Assembly: GCF_000210075.1 (NCBI RefSeq)
Contig: NC_021017.1
Coordinates: forward strand, 3,439,693-3,503,692
Source: Bacteroides xylanisolvens XB1A
GTDB taxonomy: Bacteria > Bacteroidota > Bacteroidia > Bacteroidales > Bacteroidaceae
DNA: 64,000 nucleotides
Direction of reading: 5' to 3'
In this document: positions 1 through 8,989 of the stretch, one piece after another
Numbering within the stretch: position 1 is the stretch's first letter
Layout: each line of letters opens with the position of its first letter
Program-made: the position numbers and the translations under genes
Notes under the pieces: model-generated
Told to the model about the DNA's origin: nothing
What the model saw: the letters and a program-made list of their open reading frames with translations, nothing else
The model's database searches: none

Positions 1-21
1 TTTTAATAAGACATTCCGCTC

Positions 22-101
22 GTTCTACTGGAGTGGCACGAATTGTTTACTAGAGTGCACAGGCTTGTTCACTGGAGTGAAAGGAACTGTTCATTGGAGT
101 G
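22..101. repeat. four imperfect direct repeats, exact 22-bp period
   Basis: The core GTTCACTGGAGTG (with variants) ends at 35, 57, 79 and 101, so the period is exactly 22 bp, about two turns of the helix. The copies differ at two or three positions each. The array lies at the window edge, downstream of the minus-strand sulfatase, so more copies may lie outside. The same GGAGTGG core recurs in the hairpin at 215-253. Function unknown: it could be protein-binding sites or a decayed tandem repeat. The rest of 1-307 holds no gene. Confidence 0.7.
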
Positions 102-214
102 GAACGAAAGAGATGCCGGTAAGATAATCCGGGCATGTTAGCAGGAAACCATGGAGACATAGGTAGTATTACTTACTAGCTATGCTTTAATACATTAAAT
201 ATATGAATAAACTA

Positions 215-253
215 ATCCCACTTCAACAGGTTCTATATTTGTTGGAGTGGGAT
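215..253 (-). terminator. inverted repeat, probable terminator of the sulfatase gene
   Basis: The 14-base arms at 215-228 (ATCCCACTTCAACA) and 240-253 pair with one mismatch around an 11-base loop. It sits about 55 bp beyond the sulfatase stop codon. The U-tract on the minus strand is weak, so this could also be only a 3'-end stabilising hairpin. Confidence 0.45.
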
Positions 254-307
254 ATCAATGCGTTTTTATGTAAAGAGGATATTACTTATATCCTTTGGAT
301 CCTCCAA

Positions 308-1834
308 TTAAAATAAAGGTGTTGGAAAGGTACGGATTGCTCCACTCAAACGCGGATAAGTTTCCCAGATGTCATCTTGGGTCGGATCATCCAAGTAGCG
401 TGTATCTTTGGTCTTTTTAAGTAATTTGTCCATTTCTTTACGGAGATTATTTAGCTTTTCAGTGCATTTACCATTTCCAACTAAATTATGAAGGCAACCG
501 GGATCGGTAGATACATTATACAATTCTTCATAAGGCCGTTTCCCTGCTGCTTTCAGAAAATAAAGATATATTTCTCTGTCATCTCTGTTGCTGACAATGA
601 AGTCCCATGCCGGACATTGGTCTATGTCGTAATAAGCACTATGCATTGCTTCTAGTCTTCCTTTTTTATCAATAGCGCAAGGGTCACCTGCAGGCCATCT
701 CTCCGGACGGAAGTTTCTGATATAAAGAAAATCTTTTGTTCTTAATGCACGGCTCGGATATCCCCAATTATTGTAACGTGCAGAAGCATGACGTTCTCTT
801 CCTGCAAAAACCATCGTTCTTCCAGTGTCTTTTCTCTTTTTCTGAAGATAGGGTAGTAGACTGATACCTACCATTTGCCCTTTATTATGTATGCCAACTG
901 CATCAAGGATTGTTGGGGCCAGATCGACTCCACTTACAAATTCATCACTGATACCTCCTTTGTTAATCTTACCTATCCAACATATAGCCATTGGAATATG
1001 AATACCATATTCAAAACAAGTTGCTTTGGCTGCGGGGAAAGGCATCCCATTGTCTGCCATGACAATAATCAGAGTATTCTCTAATTCGCCCTCTTCTTTC
1101 AATGTGTCAAGGATACGGGATAATTGGCTGTCATACCATTCTATTTCCGTTCCATAGTCTAATAAATCTCCTTTTATGGCCTCCTTATCGGGAAGAAAAG
1201 AAGGAACTTTTGCATCGGCCAGTTTTCTATTGGCTTTTTTCCAGCTATCCTTTTCATAAGGACGATGCGGCTCACGTGAGCCGACCCAGAAATAGAAAGG
1301 CTGTTTCTCCTTTCTGGCGTGGAGAAATTCTTTAAAGTTTTGATAATAATCGGTATTGGACACTCCTTTGAAAGGAGGTTGAATGTGTCTTTTATTGTAT
1401 TCCGGACCTGCAGGATTATGTTTTCGTCCCGATATTTTCCAGTCGCCGGGGCCCCATCCTTTGCCTGTGCAGCCAACATGATAACCTGCTTCGGCCAAAA
1501 TATCAGGAAAACATTTATATTCGGCAGGGAAGGAGGAAGCATGAGTACCTGCTTCTGCTATTTGCCAGGGATAAAGTCCGGTTAAGATAGAAGCTCGCGA
1601 GGGACTGCTTCCAGGAGAAGTAACGAACGCGTTGTTGAATAACCAGCCGTTGCGGGCTACAAAATCAAAGGCCGGTGTTTTAGCTATGGGTGATCCGTAG
1701 GCCGATGCGTGCGGGTAAGACTGGTCGTCGGAAATGACAAATAGTATGTTGGGCCTGTTGGTTTCGGCTGCATTGAGTGACGGAATTACTAAGGGACCGA
1801 CTAAGGTGGATAAGAAGATATGTTTGCTGTTCAT
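308..1834 (-). CDS. exported type I sulfatase (serine-type formylglycine site)
   Basis: Arylsulfatase-family (S1) hydrolase of about 508 residues that should remove sulfate esters from a glycan in the periplasm. After a signal peptide the mature N-terminus reads RPNILFVISDDQ, the metal-binding start of the family. The activation signature is SSPSR followed by ASILTG, so the residue converted to formylglycine is a serine. This needs the radical-SAM maturase anSME, not seen here. A later ADNG supplies further metal ligands. The start is taken at 1834 because AAAGGAG stands just upstream; a longer reading from 1858 would bury the signal peptide. It is transcribed away from nothing obvious upstream and lies 150 bp downstream of the GH2 gene on the same strand. 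The sulfated substrate cannot be told from sequence. Confidence 0.88.
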   Translation of the reverse strand: MNSKHIFLSTLVGPLVIPSLNAAETNRPNILFVISDDQSYPHASAYGSPIAKTPAFDFVARNGWLFNNAFVTSPGSSPSRASILTGLYPWQIAEAGTHASSFPAEYKCFPDILAEAGYHVGCTGKGWGPGDWKISGRKHNPAGPEYNKRHIQPPFKGVSNTDYYQNFKEFLHARKEKQPFYFWVGSREPHRPYEKDSWKKANRKLADAKVPSFLPDKEAIKGDLLDYGTEIEWYDSQLSRILDTLKEEGELENTLIIVMADNGMPFPAAKATCFEYGIHIPMAICWIGKINKGGISDEFVSGVDLAPTILDAVGIHNKGQMVGISLLPYLQKKRKDTGRTMVFAGRERHASARYNNWGYPSRALRTKDFLYIRNFRPERWPAGDPCAIDKKGRLEAMHSAYYDIDQCPAWDFIVSNRDDREIYLYFLKAAGKRPYEELYNVSTDPGCLHNLVGNGKCTEKLNNLRKEMDKLLKKTKDTRYLDDPTQDDIWETYPRLSGAIRTFPTPLF

Positions 1835-1981
1835 AAAAATCTCCTTTAAATGAAACATTGCTCTCTGACCGATGGCAATGAGAGAGCTTTCTTATTATAA
1901 ATGAAAATACAGCACCTCGAATTTAAAAATTCAAAGGTGCTGTCTTGATATTCAATAAGGAAAAGAGTATTATTCTATTTA

Positions 1982-3811
1982 TTATTTATTCAGAGAGTTA
2001 CAGATCTGTTGGTTGATTTCTCTGACTTTAGCTTCATTCATCTTGATTACTTTACGGTCATAAGTCATCAGACCGTTGATTTCACCTTCTACGTCTGTTG
2101 TCTGGGTATATACGGCAGCAGAGAATCCTTTCCGGATCAATTCCAACAGATGTTTGCCATATTTAATGTATTCGTTCGTTACTTCGTCCGATGTATTGAA
2201 CTTCACATAACCCCAGTTTTTCTTGTCATTCACCCAAGTGTTTCCTTCTACTACCAAGCCGATACCTCCATATTCACCCAATACGGTAGCGCGTCTCGGA
2301 TCGTAAAGGAACATGTTCGGGCCCGGATAGTGGTGAAGGTCGAGAATATCGCCACAAGTATAGTGATTACCACCGCTGGCAGGATTCACCAGGCGGCTAG
2401 GATCGTATTCTTTGGTCCATGCTACGATTTCCGGAGTTTTGAATTGTCCCCATGCTTCATTGAAAGGAACCCATACAGCGATACTCGGATAAGAATACAG
2501 ACAGTCGATGATTTCTTTCCACTCTTTGCGATAGTTAGCTTCCGAAGCAGCAGAACGAATCACTTCCGTACCGTTGAAATAATTGCGTGCCTGCCACTGT
2601 GGGCTAGGACCACCGTTCGGCATATCTTGCCATACGATCAATCCTAATTGGTCGCAATGAGTGTACCAGCGTGCAGGTTCTACTTTGACGTGCTTACGTA
2701 CTATGTTGTAGCCGAAGTCTTTCGTCTTCTTCAAGTCATAAACCAATGCTTCGTCTGTCGGTGCGGTATACAAACCGTCAGGCCACCACCCCTGGTCGAG
2801 CGGACCGAACTGGAAATAGTCTTTGTTGTTCAATTGCAGGCGAGTGATGCCATTCTGACCTTTGCGGATAGAATATTTACGCATAGCCGTATAACTCTTT
2901 ACCTGGTCTATTGCTTTTCCGTCTTTATACAGAGTCACTTCCATATTGTAGAGGAAAGGAGAGTCCGGAGACCACAGTTTAGCATTAGCAGGCATTGTCA
3001 GTTCAACAGGTACTCCGTTCAACGCTGCGCCTTTGGCTACAAGGTTCTTACCATCGAATACTTTTACTTCCACTTTGTCGGCAGAGGTCGTATTAGCGGC
3101 AACTTCTACCTTAACAGAATTATTGTCAATATCAGGAGTAGTTTTCAGATTAGTGATGTATTGTGTTGCAACCGGTTCCAACCACACTGTTTGCCAGATA
3201 CCTGTAACCGGAGTGTACCAAATGCCATGAGGATTTGCTATTTGTTTTCCTCTGGGTTGTTCGCCACGATCTGAAGGATCCCATACTTTTACTACCAAGT
3301 CATTATTTCCTTTATTAAGTACAGAAGTAATATCGAAATAGAAAGGAGTAAATCCGCCTGTGTGTTCGCCTACTTTTACATCATTCACCCAAACTTCTGC
3401 TTTCCAGTCTACCGCACCGAAATGCAGCAGGATTTGTTTGCCGCGCCAGGCTGAAGGAATATCGAAAGTGCGTTGGTACCACAGTTCTTCTTTTTCGTTT
3501 ATCATTTTACCTACGCCTGATAAAGACGATTCTACGGCAAAAGGAACAAGAATATCGCCTTGGTAAGCAGCAGGCGTAGGATCACCTTTCTTTGTGATTG
3601 CATATTTCCAAAGCCCGTTCAAGTTTTTCCAGTCATTACGTTCCATGATAGGACGCGGATATTCCGGCAATACGTTTTTAGGGTCAAGCTGTTCTCCCCA
3701 CGATGTCTTGATTTTGTCACCGGCAGGTTTCCATTGAGCAAAAGTCGAACCGCATAAAGCCAATGCAAGCAGCATTGTTAGAAAATTCTTTTTCATGTTC
3801 ATGGTATACAT
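1982..3811 (-). CDS. exported GH2 beta-glycosidase
   Basis: Glycoside hydrolase family 2 protein of about 609 residues with signal peptide (MKKNFLTMLLALALCGSTFAQ). It has the family order: N-terminal jelly-roll sugar-binding domain, Ig-like domain, and TIM barrel. The acid/base glutamate is in FNEAWGQ (about residue 451) and the nucleophile in LGEYGG (about residue 512), so both catalytic residues are present. It is shorter than LacZ (about 1000 residues) and resembles the short Bacteroides GH2 type of galactosidase, glucuronidase or related activity; specificity is not decidable. Three ATGs within 16 bases (3811, 3802, 3796) leave the exact start open. It shares strand with the sulfatase downstream and a GH43 gene 240 bp upstream, suggesting action on one sulfated or arabinose/xylose-bearing glycan. 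Confidence 0.88.
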   Translation of the reverse strand: MYTMNMKKNFLTMLLALALCGSTFAQWKPAGDKIKTSWGEQLDPKNVLPEYPRPIMERNDWKNLNGLWKYAITKKGDPTPAAYQGDILVPFAVESSLSGVGKMINEKEELWYQRTFDIPSAWRGKQILLHFGAVDWKAEVWVNDVKVGEHTGGFTPFYFDITSVLNKGNNDLVVKVWDPSDRGEQPRGKQIANPHGIWYTPVTGIWQTVWLEPVATQYITNLKTTPDIDNNSVKVEVAANTTSADKVEVKVFDGKNLVAKGAALNGVPVELTMPANAKLWSPDSPFLYNMEVTLYKDGKAIDQVKSYTAMRKYSIRKGQNGITRLQLNNKDYFQFGPLDQGWWPDGLYTAPTDEALVYDLKKTKDFGYNIVRKHVKVEPARWYTHCDQLGLIVWQDMPNGGPSPQWQARNYFNGTEVIRSAASEANYRKEWKEIIDCLYSYPSIAVWVPFNEAWGQFKTPEIVAWTKEYDPSRLVNPASGGNHYTCGDILDLHHYPGPNMFLYDPRRATVLGEYGGIGLVVEGNTWVNDKKNWGYVKFNTSDEVTNEYIKYGKHLLELIRKGFSAAVYTQTTDVEGEINGLMTYDRKVIKMNEAKVREINQQICNSLNK

Positions 3812-4050
3812 TTATAATTAGTTGTTGAATTGGTATCCCATTAAAAAGGAATATCGCAAAGAAAGTGGAAATAAAAGAGAATAAAGGAAAATTACCGTTC
3901 AAAAAATAATAAATTCTCTTCTTTTTTATATAAAGTCCCGTATAAAGCGGCTTCGGATAATAGAGAATGGAAGTGATGGTCAGTTTTTGTCCTTTATGGG
4001 TTCATGTAAATTTGCGTTTGACTGCTGAATCGTATGAATAAATGTTTTTG

Positions 4051-5160
4051 TTATTTTTCAGCTATTTTTGTTCCTGATGGTTTGGGCAATATTGTTCCGG
4101 TTTTATTCGGTATTCCCAGTATAGCCATCCCATCTTTGTCCCACTCTATTTTTTGTAAGCGGGGAGTACGTGAGTCCATTGCACCTGGAGCGTCATTCGG
4201 TATCTGACGGGCATGATAAAGCATATAACATTCCTTTCCATCCGGTGAAGAGACGAAAGAACTGCCGCCAGGGCCAAAAACTTCATTCTCCGGTTTCTGC
4301 TGAAATACGGGTGTCGGATGTTTCTTCCAGGAAGCAGGGTCCAACAGGTTGGCATTGGCGTCTGCTGTTAGCAATCCTACACAATAATAGGGAGTCCAGC
4401 TACCGCTGGCGGAATAAAAAATGCATACTTTATCTTTATTCTTCGGCTGAAAGAAATGAGGTGCTTCGTTCACATGGATCGGATAGGCTGTTTTGCTGCC
4501 ATCGGGATTAACCCATTGACACTCCCATTCATATTCAGGTTTGGAAATCAGGACTCTGTCAGAAGAAAGAGTCCACGGATTTTCCATCGAAGCGATGTAA
4601 ATACATTGTGTCTCGCTGTCAATTCTTCGTTTTTGCCATCCGCACCAAATCATGTAACGCTGTCCGTTGTGTTCGAAAGTACTCGCATGAATTGCCCAGT
4701 TATTATCTTTGTCGGTCGGTATGCGCCCTTTCATGACAAACTTACCTTCTGTAGGAATATCAGCCTCGTTTTCAATCACATAAATCTGGTGATTGTCCAT
4801 GTTGCCATCGTCTGCTGCGAAGTAAATATACCATTTGTTGTTGATGCGATGCATTTCGGGGGCCCATAAGTGATGGGAATTGCTTGGATCGGTTGGTATC
4901 CATACCGGCTTTCTAAGACTGTCATTCAAATTTGTAATATCACTGGTCTCCCAGAGCATGATTCTGCTTTCAGAGCCTTGCGTATAATAATATTTCCCTT
5001 CATAAAAAACAGCCCATGGCTCTGCTCCTCTTTCACGTAGCGGATTTGTATAAGTCGCTCCTGTTACGGCTTCCTTTTCCGGCTCTGTTTTCTTCTTGGG
5101 TTGACAGGATGCACAAATAATTATTAAAAGTACGGTTAGGAATAACAATCTGCTTCTCAT
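4051..5160 (-). CDS. GH43-family lipoprotein
   Basis: Five-bladed beta-propeller glycoside hydrolase of family 43 (arabinofuranosidase/xylosidase clan), 369 residues. A lipobox ends in CASC at about residue 19, so it is a lipoprotein. The first-blade motif TNPLRERGAEPWAVFYEG normally carries an aspartate as catalytic base (ADP); here it reads AEP, a conservative change to glutamate. The acid glutamate is probably in VNEAPHFF. The downstream-blade motif LWAPEMH is typical of the family. It is divergent from another GH43 gene at 5326 with 165 bp between them, a likely shared regulatory region. GH43 membership is clear, but activity may be altered by the D-to-E change. Confidence 0.82.
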   Translation of the reverse strand: MRSRLLFLTVLLIIICASCQPKKKTEPEKEAVTGATYTNPLRERGAEPWAVFYEGKYYYTQGSESRIMLWETSDITNLNDSLRKPVWIPTDPSNSHHLWAPEMHRINNKWYIYFAADDGNMDNHQIYVIENEADIPTEGKFVMKGRIPTDKDNNWAIHASTFEHNGQRYMIWCGWQKRRIDSETQCIYIASMENPWTLSSDRVLISKPEYEWECQWVNPDGSKTAYPIHVNEAPHFFQPKNKDKVCIFYSASGSWTPYYCVGLLTADANANLLDPASWKKHPTPVFQQKPENEVFGPGGSSFVSSPDGKECYMLYHARQIPNDAPGAMDSRTPRLQKIEWDKDGMAILGIPNKTGTILPKPSGTKIAEK

Positions 5161-5266
5161 GGTATTTTTTACTTAATAATAATATTGCAAAGAAAGCATA
5201 AAATCTTGATAAATCATCTTTTTTTTGCAGATTGGTTAGTATTTATCCTTAATTGGTTCGTATTTA

Positions 5267-5298
5267 TTGAATTTTCTAGTTGTTTTTTCTCATCTTTG
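5267..5298 (+). promoter_or_regulatory. probable sigma-ABfr promoter of the GH43 gene
   Basis: TTG at 5267-5269, a 21-base spacer, then CATCTTTG at 5291-5298, one base off the Bacteroides -7 consensus TAnnTTTG. Transcription would begin near 5305, 21 bases before the start codon. Confidence 0.45.
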
Positions 5299-5325
5299 CA
5301 GCACGAACTTTAAAATTGATATTGT

Positions 5326-6315
5326 ATGAAACTGAAGCACCTTATCCTTCTTAGTATTATTTGCTGTTCCCAGTCTGTATTTGGACAAAAAGCCAATCAA
5401 CAACCGAAGACGAGTGGCAATCCTGTATTCCCGGGATGGTATGCCGATCCGGAAGGAGTTGTATTTGGGGATGAATACTGGATTTATCCTACGTATTCGG
5501 CGCCTTATGACGAACAGACTTTCATGGATGCCTTCTCGTCTAAAGACCTGGTGAACTGGACAAAGCACTCGAAAGTGTTATCAAAAGAAAATATAAGTTG
5601 GTTTAAACGTGCTTTGTGGGCACCTGCCGTGATTCATGCGAATGATAAATATTATATATTTTTCGGTGCGAATGATATCCAAAGCAATAATGAACTGGGC
5701 GGTATTGGTGTAGCTGTGGCCGACAATCCTGCCGGACCATTTAAAGATGCGTTAGGCAAACCTCTGATTGATAAATTTGTAAATGGTGCGCAACCGATCG
5801 ATCAGTTTGTTTACAAAGATGATGACGGACAATATTATATGTATTATGGTGGCTGGGGACATTGTAATATGGTGAAACTGGCCCCGGACTTGTTGAGTAT
5901 CGTACCGTTTGAAGATGGTACCCTTTATAAGGAAGTAACCCCCGAAAAATATGTAGAGGGACCTTTTATGTTGAAACGTAACGGAAAATACTATTTTATG
6001 TGGTCGGAAGGCGGTTGGACCGGACCGGATTATTGTGTTGCTTATGCCATTGCCGACTCACCGTTCGGACCCTTCAAAAGAGAAGCAAAAATATTACAGA
6101 GAGATCCCAATATTGGAACAGGTGCCGGCCATCATTCAGTTGTAAAAGGGCCGGGAGAGGATGAATGGTACATCATTTATCATCGCCATCCATTGGGTGA
6201 AACGGATGGAAACGCTCGTGTGACCTGCGTTGACCGTATGTACTTTGATAAAGATGGAAAAATAAAACCCATAAAGATGACTTTCGAGGGAGTAAAGGCA
6301 AGCCCATTTAAGTAA
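5326..6315 (+). CDS. exported GH43 glycosidase
   Basis: Family 43 glycoside hydrolase of 329 residues with a type I signal peptide (cleavage after SVFG). All three catalytic acids are visible: the base Asp in WYADPEG, the pKa-modulating Asp in PIDQFVYKDDDG, and the acid Glu in VEGPFM. A supporting His is in AGHHSVV. Members act as alpha-L-arabinofuranosidases, beta-xylosidases or exo-galactanases. It is a single-domain propeller without a carbohydrate-binding module and has no lipobox, so it is probably periplasmic. It stands alone on the plus strand and is divergent from the GH43 lipoprotein gene. Confidence 0.88.
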   Translation: MKLKHLILLSIICCSQSVFGQKANQQPKTSGNPVFPGWYADPEGVVFGDEYWIYPTYSAPYDEQTFMDAFSSKDLVNWTKHSKVLSKENISWFKRALWAPAVIHANDKYYIFFGANDIQSNNELGGIGVAVADNPAGPFKDALGKPLIDKFVNGAQPIDQFVYKDDDGQYYMYYGGWGHCNMVKLAPDLLSIVPFEDGTLYKEVTPEKYVEGPFMLKRNGKYYFMWSEGGWTGPDYCVAYAIADSPFGPFKREAKILQRDPNIGTGAGHHSVVKGPGEDEWYIIYHRHPLGETDGNARVTCVDRMYFDKDGKIKPIKMTFEGVKASPFK

Positions 6316-6442
6316 AATCTGAAAAGTTCAGCCCGTCCGTAATTAATATTTTAATAAAGATGGGTCTTTTTTTGATTTATTGTTTTATTTTTGTCCCTTT
6401 GTAAATTCAATATATCATAATTGTTGATATGGCTACTGAGAA

Positions 6443-8989
6443 CTAGTGTATGCTCCTCTTTTGTAAATCCATAAAGGAGTAAGTATATTCTCTATTTATT
6501 GTATTCATGTATTCAACACAAAACTGCAAGTATTGCACTTTTGCCTCATTTACCATATTCATTTTTGTCAGAGACTGAATTGTATAACAAAGAGCTTCAT
6601 CATTGATAGGATCAATATGAAATAAACTCTTACAAAGTGCAACAACTATCTTATATGCTTCTTTTTTAAAACAATTTTCGATCTCAATCAATAATACCGG
6701 TTCTAATTTTTGCTCAAGATTTCCTTTGAAAGAATCGAACTCTGGCATATCAATTGACCGAAGAAACTTCCCGCGAGATACAATTCCAATTAGTTCTGTC
6801 GCATTTCCTCCAGTATTATTTATCATCAAAAGTTTGACGCAAGCAAGATAATCACAATAAAATTCATCCGTGTATTCAATCCTGAACAAACCTTTATCGT
6901 ATACAAGTTCAATTCCATCAATTTCTTTTAAGATTCCTCTTACATGATTAATGGCAACCCCACGTGAATTTTTCACCTTATCTTCAGATTTACCGGGCCA
7001 AAACAATTCACTTAACCTCTGTGATGAGATACCTCCTTTAGGGCTATATTGAAGAATTGATAAGAATACCTGTTTTAATTTGGTACTAAACATATAGGTT
7101 ATATCCTTATTTTGCCTGTCACGTACCATAAACTCCCCAAACAAATAAATGCTATTAGCTTTTACTAAATTTTGTTCCAAGGAAGTGGAACATTTTACAT
7201 TTACTGGATTTATAATAGTTTTTTTATCATTTGCTCCTTGTTTCTCATGGGAGCGACGTCTGATAAAAAAGATCAAAGCAGATATAATTACTATAACTAA
7301 TAATATAAGCAATGCTATCAATATTTGGAAAGTAAATTCACTATTTTTACTGTGAGGTTTGTATGCACTCAATGGCGCATGACTTATCGGAGGAAAAGCC
7401 AATGAATACACACCCACACTGGAAGATATATCATCGTCGTCAAATTCCTGAACCACCGCAAAGAGTTTATTGAGTTTGTCACTATAATACAAATTAGCTT
7501 TCGTTTTTATCTTTTCGGAACGTATAGGTATAGAGTCACCTAATATTTGAAAAGCTCCGTCTTTGAATGCAAAACGATATAATTTGAGATAAGTATTAGA
7601 ACAATGTTCCGGATAACAAAGCGTATAAAAATAAGAATCATCCTGAATAACCATTTCTCTTACAGGAACTATGTTTTCTCTATTCCATGGTATTTCCCAC
7701 AGCTTGGAAACCGTGTTATTGTTCAAGTCTACTTTATGTAAATCATAAAAATATTGACGTCCCACTATTTGTTCGCCTGATTCATTACCCATACCTCCAT
7801 ATATATAGAGAGAATTGTCATCCTTACGGTATCCCATTGATGAAAAATAGCGTGGTTCTATCCGGTCTCCTTTCAAAACTACCGAATCCAGTCTGTTTTT
7901 GTTATAATTATACACATACAGTTCTTTACTATAGTATATGTCTCCAAAACCGCCAAATATGAAATGCCGTTCATTCTCCCGATCATAAGCAACACTATGG
8001 TGATGAAGTTGCATGGGTAAGTTTTCATTGCTCACTACAGTCCATTCTTTCGCTCGCAAATCCAAAGTTGCAACTGTTGGTTTGCCAGCATCATCTACAT
8101 GAACTTCATATACATAAAGTTTATTAGCTCCACTATTCCAAAAATTTGTTCCCAGAAAAATATCGATAGGACACTTATTTGCAAGACTATTACATATTAC
8201 GTCACCCGAGTACAAATTATAGGTAATAAGAGTATCTTTATTAAATATGTAGATATTGTCCGTAAGATCATCAAAATTATAGCCTGCTACACTAGAAGAT
8301 GTAAACTTATACTTCTGTGCCCAATTATAAGACTCATTTATAAGCCATTTCGGATTACTAACTTGTCCGAATACTTTTCCCTCAATAGAGTGAACCTCCT
8401 CTCCTTCACTTTCATCTAAAGGAAAATTGTACTGTTGTTTATCATCAGAAATTATAAGTTGTCTTATTGAGAAAACTGGCACATCAATCATATAATCACT
8501 CTTTCCAAAATATATGTCTGGAGTCCATTTAGAAGGTAACTCAAGGTTGTGTACAAAAAATTTTTGTTGTTTGATTGCAAGACATAAAGAATCTTTTTGT
8601 AAATCAAATTTTATTGATACTTGAAACCAACGAGATGCTACTAAATCCTTAGTCTCAAATTTGGCAGCAATGAGACTATTCTTTCCTTCTTCATTTAATT
8701 TAAACACAGAGAATATACCATCGTTATAATAAGATAAATTATATATCTTATTATTTTCATTCTTTATCCTAACGATATAACCTAAACGAGAAGGACGCGT
8801 TAATGACATTTCAAAACTTATATTAAACTTATCCGAAAACTGAATAGGCGTATCATTAAAAACATTATAGGATGTACGCTCATCAATGGGATAATCATTC
8901 CCTTTAAATTCTAATCCTTGCCCGTATAAGGTTGATGATAAAAAAAATATACTTATTGTAGCTATGATATGGCAAGATGACAACTTCAT
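6443..8989 (-). CDS. membrane-spanning SARP-like regulator with kelch/LamG sensor
   Basis: An 848-residue protein that reads as a one-component transmembrane regulator. After a signal peptide (to about residue 23) a LamG/concanavalin-like region reaches about residue 200. A kelch-like beta-propeller follows, with motifs such as HHHSVAYD...FIFGGFGD and LYIYGGMGN. A single TM helix at about 552-575 is followed by RRRS. The cytoplasmic part (about 611-720) has the OmpR/SARP winged-helix pattern LFGEF...GGISSQRLSELFWPGKSEDK, then a BTAD-like helical region. It differs from the usual hybrid two-component system: no histidine kinase or receiver domain is seen. It is divergent from the mannan-locus operon, so it probably senses a mannan product in the periplasm and activates 9462 onward. 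Confidence 0.8.
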   Translation of the reverse strand: MKLSSCHIIATISIFFLSSTLYGQGLEFKGNDYPIDERTSYNVFNDTPIQFSDKFNISFEMSLTRPSRLGYIVRIKNENNKIYNLSYYNDGIFSVFKLNEEGKNSLIAAKFETKDLVASRWFQVSIKFDLQKDSLCLAIKQQKFFVHNLELPSKWTPDIYFGKSDYMIDVPVFSIRQLIISDDKQQYNFPLDESEGEEVHSIEGKVFGQVSNPKWLINESYNWAQKYKFTSSSVAGYNFDDLTDNIYIFNKDTLITYNLYSGDVICNSLANKCPIDIFLGTNFWNSGANKLYVYEVHVDDAGKPTVATLDLRAKEWTVVSNENLPMQLHHHSVAYDRENERHFIFGGFGDIYYSKELYVYNYNKNRLDSVVLKGDRIEPRYFSSMGYRKDDNSLYIYGGMGNESGEQIVGRQYFYDLHKVDLNNNTVSKLWEIPWNRENIVPVREMVIQDDSYFYTLCYPEHCSNTYLKLYRFAFKDGAFQILGDSIPIRSEKIKTKANLYYSDKLNKLFAVVQEFDDDDISSSVGVYSLAFPPISHAPLSAYKPHSKNSEFTFQILIALLILLVIVIISALIFFIRRRSHEKQGANDKKTIINPVNVKCSTSLEQNLVKANSIYLFGEFMVRDRQNKDITYMFSTKLKQVFLSILQYSPKGGISSQRLSELFWPGKSEDKVKNSRGVAINHVRGILKEIDGIELVYDKGLFRIEYTDEFYCDYLACVKLLMINNTGGNATELIGIVSRGKFLRSIDMPEFDSFKGNLEQKLEPVLLIEIENCFKKEAYKIVVALCKSLFHIDPINDEALCYTIQSLTKMNMVNEAKVQYLQFCVEYMNTINREYTYSFMDLQKRSIH

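Noticed and set aside
22..101. CRISPR array
   Set aside because: Repeats are only about 13 bp, drift strongly, and are separated by about 9 bp rather than 30-bp unique spacers; no cas gene is present.
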